From: Coffea arabica
Taxonomy: Eukaryota; Streptophyta; Magnoliopsida; Gentianales; Rubiaceae
DNA: 64,000 nucleotides
NCBI RefSeq assembly: GCF_036785885.1
Contig: NC_092310.1
Location: 1,736,001-1,800,000, forward strand
Reading direction: 5' to 3'
The notes under the pieces are model-generated. The model worked only from the letters and a program-made list of their open reading frames with translations. It did not search any database and had not been told where the DNA came from. This document shows, piece after piece, positions 10,515 to 32,183 of the stretch (position 1 is its first letter; every line of letters starts with the position of its first letter). The translations under genes were made by a program, and so were the position numbers.

Positions 10515-12530
10515 TCAACGCTTTCTGCTTCCATCTACATCAGCGAACCTGGCATTTTGCCTTGCAGAACCTACCTGATTCTCATCTATCTCACTCTTGT
10601 TATCAGCAGGTTGTTGTTCCCCCGGATAAGATTCCACATCTTCCCTTGATACTGCAGTTTTAGGACCATCTCCTTCTATCTCTGAATTATGCTTGACCTT
10701 ATCATATTCCAGGCTAAAACTTGTGTTGGAAACCACATTGCCACTGAGATCCTTCTTTCTTTCTCCTTCTATCTCTGCTTCATCCTTCTATCTCTGCTTC
10801 ATCCTCGACCTTAGCATACTCCTGGCACCTTATCATACTTCTGGTTATAAATCCTGTTAGCAACCACATCACCACTGAGATCCTTCTTGCTTTCTCCTTT
10901 CTCTGCTTCATCCTTGACCCTAGCATACTCCTGGCTAAAACTCACATTGGCAACCACATCTCCACCGGGATCCTGACTGCGTTCTCCTTCCATATTTGCA
11001 TTGTCCTTGGCCTTAACATACTCCTGGCTAAAACTTGTTTTCCCAACCACATGACCACTGAGATCCTTCTTGCTTTTTCTGGAGTGAAATTATGCTGTTA
11101 TGTGAAAACCATCTATAGGCTTGACCTCAAGTTCAAATTTCTCTTTCTTCAAGTCTAGCTCTTCTACGTCACCATCATCGTAGTTTACAGTATGAAGTAT
11201 CTTCTCTCTATTGAAGGATTTAATTCTTCCTGCAAACTATTTTCCCGAGTCTGGCCAGTAAACTTTCATTCTCATTGCCACAATCCTTTCAATGTCGTTC
11301 TCATTCAAATGCACCATCTGGAATGAAGGTACCTCCTTCCTTGGGCGAAGCCTGGATGAACATTTGTCAGTAGGAGATGCGATAGCAATTTCAACATCTG
11401 CACTGCGCTTTCTCTTTTTCTGCTCCTTTGTAACATTAAGATTCTGTTCCTCTCCGGTGACATTTGGCATTTCAGCTTCTTCATTTCCCTGTTGGCATCT
11501 TCCTTTATCTGTTCCCTTATCAACTTTTACTTCTTGAATTCCTCGTCACTCCCCAAACCTGGTCTTCATTACACAGACTAGGAGCTTAAGGCACTTTAAC
11601 TTCGTTGAACTTAAATACTGACCTTGCAAAGAACAACTAATTCATAAAACAAATAAAATAAATTCAGCACAGGTGATGTAGTTACTTCGTAACTGCCAAA
11701 GGAGTCAGCCATTAACAACATCCATGGTAACTTGCATCTATACACCCCAAATAACAAAAACTCTATTACTCAAAGAAACAGACTAAATTGCTGCAAATAA
11801 AGACTCAAGTTTTCTGGAAAGAAGGGATTTGAAATATCAGAACAGTGGGATGCTGGGATTTTCAGTTTTACTGCTATTGCTAACACAAGATTTAGTATCA
11901 AATCTTCACATAGAAAAACTTTGAACACGATAATCGGATCCCCAAAGATACTGATTTTCAGTGCAAAAGATTGCACGATTTTGAAGCTCAAGAACTTAAT
12001 CCAAAGGAGTCCTGAATTTCAACAATATTGAATTTTTTACAGCTCCTATGATAAAATTCGTGTCCAAAGAACAGAGTAAACCATAGGCGTGGGCAAAGAG
12101 GCACAACAATGTAATAGACAATGACTAAACGAACAAGAAACTAATGGTGTTACTAACTACCACAGCAATTTTACCAGGGCCTTTTCTAATATCTGAGAAA
12201 TCGGCATAACAATCAAGGATTAAGCACACGATAAAGAAAACGAGAGAAAACAAAAACCCACCACAAGAATTGTACACCTGCAGAAAAACAAGTACTTATC
12301 AAACAAATAAATAACCAAAAAAATTGGTAAAAAAGGCGAGTTTGATCAAACCTCATTAGAATGCTAGAATGTGAGAGCAAAAACAAGAAAGCCCGGAATT
12401 GTGTGAAGTCCTGAAAAGTAAAGCCTAAGCCCCATTGCATGGACTGATGCACTGAGGCGGGATATGATTCTGTACTTGCTTAAGACTAAGGAGCACCAAA
12501 AGGACAAAAGAGGTGCAGTTTTCAAAGGTA
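10515..12530 (-). pseudogene. Tudor-domain (PDS5-like) gene, interrupted
   Basis: The transcript model on the minus strand has non-coding exon 1 (about 12530-12352), exon 2 from 12277, and a start codon at 11710-11712 opening MADSFGSYEVTTSPV, with a donor at 11624. The next coding exon (about 11520-11090) holds a lysine-rich KKRKR stretch, then a Tudor fold: MRMKVYWPDSGK, a stop codon (TAG at about 11235), then FAGRIKSFN and HTVNYDDGDVEELDL. This resembles the Tudor domain of plant PDS5-type cohesin regulators, which reads chromatin. A repetitive tail with SFSQEY units follows, with at least one further frame change, ending in DVDGSRKR at 10515. The TAG sits where such domains usually have an aromatic residue, and TGG to TAG would explain it. 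It could be a truncated expressed gene, but a pseudogene is more likely. Confidence 0.55.
10690..11100 (-). repeat. Coding minisatellite, about four units of about 100 bp
   Basis: Units encode variants of SFSQEYxKVKDxAEIEGE followed by KKDLSGDVV. Unit starts lie near 11045, 10945, 10840 and 10735. Within one unit, a 19-bp tandem duplication (GATGAAGCAGAGATAGAAG twice, about 10765-10805) shifts the frame. Unit lengths near 99 bp would keep the frame when copy number changes; the 19-bp duplication does not. Confidence 0.65.
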
Positions 12531-14079
12531 CAACTGCCAAGAAAGGGCGGGAACCAAATGACACTTGGTGCTTCTCTTGGCTTAACACACTTTTTTTTCT
12601 TTTTTCTTTTTTGTTCAAATGTATTGTTGTTAGGTACCACAAGTATATATATGAAGCATGTTGTTTTTTATCTGGCAGAAAATTTTGGAAATGGAGTAGT
12701 TTTCGAATTAGTAAGGTAGATGCAATGAAAGATATTGTGTAAACCAGCATAATTAAGTTGAATGGAAAAATATTAGCTGCATTATGTGGGTTACGTGTTA
12801 ATGCAAAAATACCAATTAAAAGCCACAAAGTATTATAAGGAGCCATTTCTCGTGTCATGTTTGAATAGCCCGTCATCCTTATTTAATTATTTAGTGACAA
12901 GTACATACCGTGTATTACATATGTTCCGCTCAATAAAATCTAAGACTTTAATAGTCAAATTTATTTGTATATCTAAATGAGTTCGAGATTGTGATCAAAC
13001 TTGAGTTGTTTGGAGTAAAAATGATCTTTTTATGGAGTCAAACAAATGATCTTTTTATGGAGTCAAACTTGAGTCACGTTTGAGTAATTTGAATTTTCTA
13101 TAATTATACTAATTCAATCAAACTTATATCAGGTAATAAAATACACCGTTGTTTATGTTTGACTTGATTAGTGAGTGAATCAAGATTGCGCAAACTATTA
13201 ACAATTGAGCTTAATTTAAGTGTAAAACAGCTTGGTTCGTATTTCAACTCTAAAGAAAAGTGGATAAAATTTGCATAAGGTTTTGGGCATGTGAAATTCT
13301 TGATATCATTAGTGGCTTTTTGGGTGTTCATAGTACAATGCATATCCATCACAACATGGTGTATACCCTTCAATATAAAAGTATTCAGTAATTAAAATTT
13401 TCTTGTTTAGCAATTTAAATTATAAATTTAAATGCAGACCTCATAATACTAGTGCAAATTTTATCCTCCTTCGTTTGGCATTGCATCTACCATTATAGAT
13501 TTCTATACCTAATCCATTCGTCCAACTCTCTACCAAATAAAAAAAAAGGGATAGTGACTATATACTTTGTAAAAATAATATGCCAAGTGCAGGAAAAGTG
13601 AGTATATGTAGTAAGGGTAATTATCTTATTCTTAACCGAATTCCAATGGGGAACTAACTTTGTTACTGGGGGGAAGAGAAACTAGAGCGAATTAGACGTT
13701 ACATTTTTAGCTTAGAATAATACCTTTTTGTGTTTCAAAATCCAAACTTTGTTAATGGGGAGTGTGTTGAGTATTCTTCCTTAAACGCCTAGACTAAGTC
13801 ACTTAGTTGGACAAGAAAAGGAGAAGTTAATTGATAGTAGCACAAAAAATTGTGTGTGAGATTATTTTTGGAATGGTCACACTCTATGGTACCTAACAAG
13901 CTAAGTGTAGTTATATATTTATTTGAAGAAAAGAGAGAAAAATTTAACTTGTACAAAAAAATGAATATAGAAAAATTGGAAAAACATTTTTTAGGAAGTC
14001 AAGAGGAAAACTTGTACTCTTGGCACCTGTAATCCTGTCCACAACTGATAATATTTGATCACACAAGAAGAAAACTGGC
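12531..14079. other. Spacer between head-to-head paralogues
   Basis: This 1.5-kb AT-rich stretch separates the 5' ends of the two related genes at 10.5-12.5 kb and 14.1-18.5 kb, so it should hold both promoters. A TATATATA run on the minus strand near 12640-12650 could serve the left gene. No protein is supported; open frames are short and T-rich. Confidence 0.5.
13017..13068. repeat. Direct repeat, 25-bp unit, two copies
   Basis: The word ATGATCTTTTTATGGAGTCA occurs twice back to back, spaced 25 bp apart. It lies in non-coding spacer. Confidence 0.8.
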
Positions 14080-17000
14080 CCTCTTTTGCTCTGATGCTCC
14101 TTCTCCTCGGTACAAAATCATGTACTTCCCTCAATAGTCACTACCCTAATCTATAAAAAATGGACTTAGGCTTACTTTTGACGACTTCACAATCCTGCAT
14201 TTCTTGTTTTTGCACCTACAATCTACTCAGGTTGGTTAAACTCGACTCTTTTTAATTTTTCTGAACTACTTAATTGAATATTTTCTTTGCAGATGTACAA
14301 TCTTTGTGGTCCTTTTTTCTTCCTTTTTCATTTTACCCTATTTCTCTAGAACTTCTGAGATGTTAGAAAAAGCCCTGGTCAAAATGTTATGTCTTACCTT
14401 CAAATTACAGCATTTTCTTTCATGAACTTAGATCTGCAGCCTGAAGTGTAGTTTAATTGGAAGAGTTGGGGTTGAATTTGAAAAGAAAGAGCAAATGGCT
14501 ATGTGGAATATTAGGAGGTTGACATTGTATTAAGAATGTACTTATTTAATATCAGAACTTGAGAAACGGAAGGCACAGAAGATTTTAGTGCCTTTTGAGT
14601 GCAACAATCCTGACAAATGAGAAGATTTTTTCAATCTTTTTCCCTTTCATTCTTTGGTATCTAGTGGTCATGAGTATACACGATTTTCTCTGCCTTAATA
14701 TCATTTTTAAACTATAGCCCAAAATTATGTACAAAATCTTGTGTTAGCTGGCAAAAAATAATAAATTTGAAACCCCAGATTCCACTGTTATGGTGCTTTA
14801 AGTCCTTCCTCTCAGAAATATTGTGACATATCATTTGAATGCCTTACGTCCATCAGTGATCAGCATTAATTACTATCCATATAGAATAGAGGCTGAAAGA
14901 ATTTCTTTCATTTTTTTGCCAGTTTGAGAATTAGTGAGTTTGTATGGTAGCCTCTATATTTTTAGAGAGTTACTTTGAAGAGATCCTAGGATGTTACTAG
15001 TCAACTAGACATTGTGTGAAGAGGAGCTCAAGTGTTTGAAGGACTCCTTGAGTCGCAAACCATTTCAAGCTTAAAGCATCCACAATGGTTTACACTCTTT
15101 AGAGTGTAATCCACATGTCACGTCAGCATTCTATTTTCTCCTCTTTTATTATACTTTCACTCACAATGGATTACACTCTACAAAGTGTAAAGCATGGATT
15201 CACAATTAAATCAAATATTTATTTTAATAATGCATGATTCATATCCCATAAATAAATAAAGTAATTTTTTTAAAAATAATTTTGTTATTTTAAAAAAATA
15301 AAGTATCAACTTTCATTAAATTTTTAACCTTTTGGTTTTTTTTTCTAAAAAATAATATTATTAATTTTTAGAAAAGAAATAATAGAGTTGTGGAAAATGA
15401 GTGAGAGAGTAAAAAGAAATAATAAAGTAAAATAGTAGGGTATGAAAAATAATGAGTGTGTTGTGTGTTTATATAGAGAATTAAAATATAACCGTTGGAA
15501 AAAAATGAACGTTGGTAACTTCAACGTTGCTGGTATAAATTTTGTCATTGCTAAATTTTGACACTGGCTCACCCATTACACGCATTATCAGAATGATGCG
15601 TGTAATGGGCATTACACGGCCACGATGGGTGACTATGTAATGGACCCGTGTCATGACAGGCATTGCATGCATCATTACACTCCGTTGCAGATGTCCTTAT
15701 GATGATTGTGGCAATTTAGATTGGTTTATGGACTATTGGAATTTTTCATATTTGGGGTACATAATTAAATATCTGTGTGCGCGCACGTGTATATATGTCT
15801 ATGTATTCGTATGTATGTATGTATGTATGAACTACCAATAATATTGTTAATGACAGATTCCTTTGGCAGTTATGAAGTAATTACATCACCTGTGGTGATT
15901 TCCGGTGAATTGATTCTGTTTTGCACGGTCAATCATCTAGTTCGTTAAGGTGATCAACCTCGTAGTCTTTTAATGAAGACTGCTTATAGGAAAAAGTTGA
16001 CAAGAAAACAGATGAAGCATCAAGAGACAATATTAAGGAAATTGCTTTGAACAAAGGTGGCAACATCTGAAGAGTTGCAGTTGAAGAAAGAGAAATTTAA
16101 GTAGAAGCAAAACCTGAAGATAGTTTTCACATAAAAAAAAAAAATAGAACTCTGCTCCAGAATAAGCAAGACATATTCTCCATAGGGTAAGTTCAAGAAT
16201 AATGTAAAGAGCGGAAGGTATAAAATTCTGAATCAGCAGAATCAAAGGCAGGATTTGAATGATCCAGGGAAGCAACCAGAGTCCAGTACAAGTATTAATC
16301 AATGGACTGAAATGGAAAAGTGTATTAAGCTGCAACTTACAAATCAAGGTACAAGTTTAGCACTTAGCCTTCTTAACTATCAATTACAGTGCTGTAACTT
16401 GGTAAAAAGATCAAATGTCCGTCCATTTTGTAGGTAAAACAACAACCACAACCATTTGCCTTTTGAATTATATAAATTATCTACAAATATTTTATTTTCT
16501 CTGTGAATTTATCTCTTTTTATATTCTCTGTAGAGATAAATAGCAAGTCAAGATTAAGAAAAAAATGATAAAGTGACTATTAAAAAGTGCCAAAAGAACA
16601 TATGTAACTCCTTTAAGTAAACGAACTTATCGTCATTTTAATTGTGAAAAACTTGCTATTTTTATCATGTTTAGATTATTAAATTATTCTACAACACTGT
16701 ATTTTGTTAAGCAAATCATGTTTGATGATGTCCAGCAATTTATTTAGTGAAATTTCTTCTTTTTTATTTAACAAAACAAGGGGGAAAAAAGAGAGAAAAA
16801 ACTTGAGGGCACCATATTGCTATAATTGTTAGTCTATAAGGCAGAGTGCTAATGGGGAACAGTTGAGGCAAAGTGCACCATATTTTGTTAGTTCAACATC
16901 TCTTGTCGAATCAATAGTAGCAGTTCAACATCTTGATGAACCAGTAAGAAGTGAGGATGCTATTGAGCATCTTAACCTGGTGCAAGGAGTGAAATCACTT

Positions 17001-18478
17001 TTGTCTAAGAGAACACATTCTGGAGGTAGTTTCCTTTCTGTTTTTCTTATGCTTTGGCTCGTCTCAGTTGACACTAACAAGTACCTGTGTTTTATGATCT
17101 TTTTAATTTGCATGAAGGCTTTATATGACGCCAGAGATTTTTTTTGCCTACTTTCCAAAAATTAACCACTTTGGAGATTAAAACGAGCTGCTTTTGGGAG
17201 GACATTGATCATTCCCGTTCCTGGAAAACAGTGCCAAGCTCATTTCAGAAAGTTGCTTTTCATGAAGTGAGTTAAAATGAACTGTTTTATTATACTGTTC
17301 GATCGCAATGGGCTTTCTAGGATGTATCTTCTTCAAATGGACAGGTAATTTTGGAGAATACCGCTCAAGACAAGGCATTTGGCTGCCTCCTTCCTTCTGG
17401 AGGCTTTCCCGACATGCATCATGAAACAGCTCAAGGAAGTACACTTCAAATTCTTCCGCGCTGAGGAATATGAATTCAAGCTAGTTGAGTATTTTTTTTG
17501 CAGAATGGACAAGCTTTAAAGAAGATGACTGTTAGCTTTTTCCAAAACCCGTCGGTTAGCGAAAGAATATTGTTGTCAATGCAGAAATGCTCTGAAGATT
17601 GCCTAATTATTTTGGATGAAGTGTGAATGTATTGCAGGCTTGCAGCTCAATCTCTGAAGAACGGTAAAACTTAAAAGACAGGATCATGTCTTTTCTCAGC
17701 TATGTTGCTTTCTCCCTCCATGGCGATCATTGTATGCTTAATCCATGATAATCATTGTATGCTTGCCTTTTGCTTCATAAGCTGCAAATCTTTGCTTACC
17801 CCAGAGGAATTTCTGGTAAATCAACCTTTTTTTTATGCTTGTGAGGCTGTTTATGATTTATGTGAACCATATAGAATAACAACATCAATTAGCAGGGCAG
17901 AGTCAACTATGAGCTTGTAGTACTTTAGTGGTATTTATCAAAAACTTTAGGTGTCCCTTATTTGTTACAGGCGATGGTAGCTCAATCACTTTGTTTTGGT
18001 TTTTCTCCTGACCATCCATATCTTCTTCTTGTCTTTTGTCATGCGAAGAACAAACTCAAAATTCGAACCTTTTGGAGTTGCAATATGTGAAGGAATGAAA
18101 AACGAGGTGATCGTTCACTACTGATGAGAGTGAAAACTACAGAATTTTGAGACTATATTCATGATTAAATCTCTCAAGTCACTGATGTGACAAAGAGTGC
18201 CCTTGAGAATGCTCATGATTGAGGATGCGACAGTTTCATGGGTGTTGGCTCTATATTATTTATACTGGGAAATGGGGCTCCAATTTGGAAATGAAAAATC
18301 AATCTTCGCGAGTTTTGTATTGGTTGCACTTTTTTCTGTGAAGTACAAGAACTTGATGGTTGTCTAGGAACTTCAGAGTAGATATATCGAGATCAATTGC
18401 TGCGTTGAATTTCATCTGCAGAAACCTTGGCTTCTTTAAATCCTAGTCGGCTGGAGAAACTGGAACTGGATTTGTAAA
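14080..18478 (+). pseudogene. Paralogue of the Tudor-gene 5' end, multi-exon, unidentified
   Basis: The 5' part mirrors the minus-strand gene at 10.5-12.5 kb: a non-coding exon ending at 14230, a second exon from 14293, and a coding exon at 15850-15927 opening MTDSFGSYEVITSPV. This joins in phase to an exon at 15990-16048 that begins EKVDKKTDEASRD. Further coding-like blocks flanked by splice signals occur at about 16253-16353, 16857-17027, 17168-17272, 17345-17462 and 17503-17625. A last block near 18421-18478 ends RLEKLELDL then a stop. Their phases do not all join, and no Tudor domain was found, so this is either a decayed gene or a gene whose exons I placed wrongly. The downstream blocks match no family I recognise. 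A MITE lies at 15074-15696, in an intron by this model. Confidence 0.35.
15074..15696. mobile_element. Tourist/Harbinger-like MITE
   Basis: The 623-bp AT-rich, non-coding element is flanked by TTA at 15071-15073 and 15697-15699, the target duplication of PIF/Harbinger elements. The left end AAGCATCCACAATGG and the complement of the right end, GGACATCTGCAACGG, form imperfect inverted repeats. Internal palindromes are frequent, with ATTACAC/GTGTAAT repeats at 15575-15680 and TTACACTCT near both arms. No transposase is encoded. Confidence 0.6.
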
Positions 18479-19417
18479 CACCCAGTTAAATTATTATTAC
18501 TTTTTATTGTTTCCCTTTTAATCTGAATCTTAAGGGATTGTATTTGCTGGATATGAAAAGTAGTAGATGATTCTGTTCTAGGACTTATTCAGGGTAGTCC
18601 ATTGCCTCAAGAACTGCACTTAGGCTACCCATGCAGATGCTAAAGCTGAAGTCATTAACAATGGAATTTAGGGATTGTGGAGTCTTTATCTTGATTAAGA
18701 GTTCTATGTTCGACATCATTATCGCAAGTTATCATCATCGTCCCAAGTCTCAAGTATGGATCAGGCGTGGTAGCTAAATGCAATAAAAACTTTTTGATTC
18801 TCTTCTCAGAGCCAGAATTCCAGGTGGGTTGACTCGATTATCAACCAAGAAAGCTTATCTTTGTCTAAATCGGGCGCAAAGTGTAAAGTCACTTTTCAGA
18901 GATGGGATATGTTAAAGAAGGCGAATGTTGGCAAATTTTCAGTACCTTCATTTTGAATAATAGACATTGTCATCCAAGAAATGATCACAGGATTGCAAAA
19001 ATTACTAAGGGAATCCGTGTGTAGCACTCTTTTTTTCTCCCATAACCACCAGCCTACTTGTCAGTTACCGTAATAATAATATGCATGACCAATCGGAAAA
19101 CTACAACGCAGTAAACACTATTACTATTCCAATCTATCCGCCCCGCCACAACCGGAGGATAAACATAATGGATGTGAACATCAGAATTCACAAAACGCTG
19201 AAGCTAGCATCAAAATTACATAATTCCAGCACATATTTACAGCTACAGAGGTATGTACAACAGTTGCATTTAACTGCATGCCACGGCGATAAAGATGTCT
19301 ATCAGCACAATGGTTAATGCCAAGGAAATAAATAAGATCCTCACACCAACCTCGAGTTTCAATAGTTCTGATCTAAAGATGAGTGCGGATTCATGGAAGC
19401 AAATGCATACACGAGAT
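18479..19417. other. Spacer with 3' ends of two convergent genes
   Basis: The left gene (plus) and PRP8 (minus) converge here. The stretch contains no supported coding exon and should hold both 3' untranslated regions and polyadenylation sites. Confidence 0.5.
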
Positions 19418-31000
<11,583 letters not shown>

Positions 31001-31185
31001 TCTTCTCTACTGAATTTACAAACAAACCATAACTATTCGACACTACCTGGAGAGGAATTCGTGAATCGATTCAAGAATCGAGCGAAATTGGGAGAAATCT
31101 GATTTCTTAGGGGTTTTTTCTTAAACTTTTTTTTTTTTTCCTTTTTGAAAACGAAGGACCTGGAAAGAGCGCGAGCAATTTGGGG

Positions 31186-31193
31186 TTTATATA
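31186..31193 (-). promoter_or_regulatory. TATA box of PRP8
   Basis: TATATAAA on the minus strand lies about 190 bp upstream of the PRP8 start codon. That would place transcription initiation near 31155 and leave a leader of about 150 nt containing a T-rich tract on the plus strand. The assignment rests on motif and spacing only. Confidence 0.6.
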
Positions 31194-32028
31194 GTGATGG
31201 GTGCATGTGGGGTTAAGGCGGTTATTGAGGCGGTGCATCGGACCGGTATCAGCCGATTTGACACCCCAAAAGTGGGACTAAGCCACTATGGTCTGGACCA
31301 CTTTTGGGCCTCGATTCTTGGCCCATTTGCGCAATGGTTAAGTGAGACCTTGAATTCAGTCATTTGTTAAACTAGGACGAGTTCGGACATTAAATTAGTC
31401 TCATTTTTCAAATAAATTAAACTCAGCTTGTGAATAATTAATTTAACTTCGTTTAGAGTCGATTATATATTTATTTAAATTAGTATCTTTAAATTTTTTT
31501 CTTAATAATTAGTATACAGATTTAACTTGTTCTGATTGTACAAAATTTGTTTTCTATAAAAATATGGACTATCGTATCGTTGATAAAATTTTTCTCGTTT
31601 AATTAACTAATTTAATTGGTTAATTTTAAATTACAAAAATTAGTAGTATATAGATTTAGCTTGTCTTGATTATATAGAATTTGTTTTTTTCTGAACTAAT
31701 TAAATTGGTTAATTTTTTAAATTACAACATTTATTTATCTAAGATATTCAAGTATCAAGTATATTTGAATTTTTTTTAAGTTCGAACTTGTTGTTAATGT
31801 GAAAATTTAAATTGAAATTTTATCTACGATTAATTTTCAAACATGTTAAACTAGAGTTTGAATTAATTAATTTTTAGACCGACTCACTTATATAATAAGC
31901 TCGAACTAGTTGATACTTAAACTTGACTCTGAAATTTTATTTGCCAGCGGATTTTGGGCACGTTAAATAAAAGATGGGACTTGTTAACTTAATGAACGGA
32001 TTGAAAGCCGAAACCTTCCCAATTTGAG

Positions 32029-32130
32029 TTCCCGCCATCTCGAAATAATGGGATATTTATTGAATCACTCCCTCGTTCAATCAATTATTCAATTTTAGGG
32101 TTTCTTTCTCTCTCTCTCTGTATTGGGTTT
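32029..32130 (+). promoter_or_regulatory. NSE1 core promoter: E2F-like, telo-box and CT-rich elements
   Basis: Within 160 bp of the NSE1 start codon lie TTCCCGCC (32029-32036, an E2F-type core), TAGGGTTT (about 32096-32103, the telo-box) and a CT repeat (about 32104-32120, a Y-patch). No clear TATA box is present. This combination is common in plant genes expressed in dividing cells, which fits a SMC5/6 subunit. Binding is inferred. Confidence 0.5.
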
Positions 32131-32183
32131 CTTTCTCCGGCGAGAAATTTAGTTCCGTTCCATCAATCTGCCGGCGAACAGAT

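Noticed and set aside
12364-12876. A 170-codon minus-strand open frame
   Set aside because: It overlaps the inferred non-coding first exon and spacer of the Tudor gene, is T-rich and has no motif. Splice signals and homology with the 14.1-kb copy fit a leader exon better.
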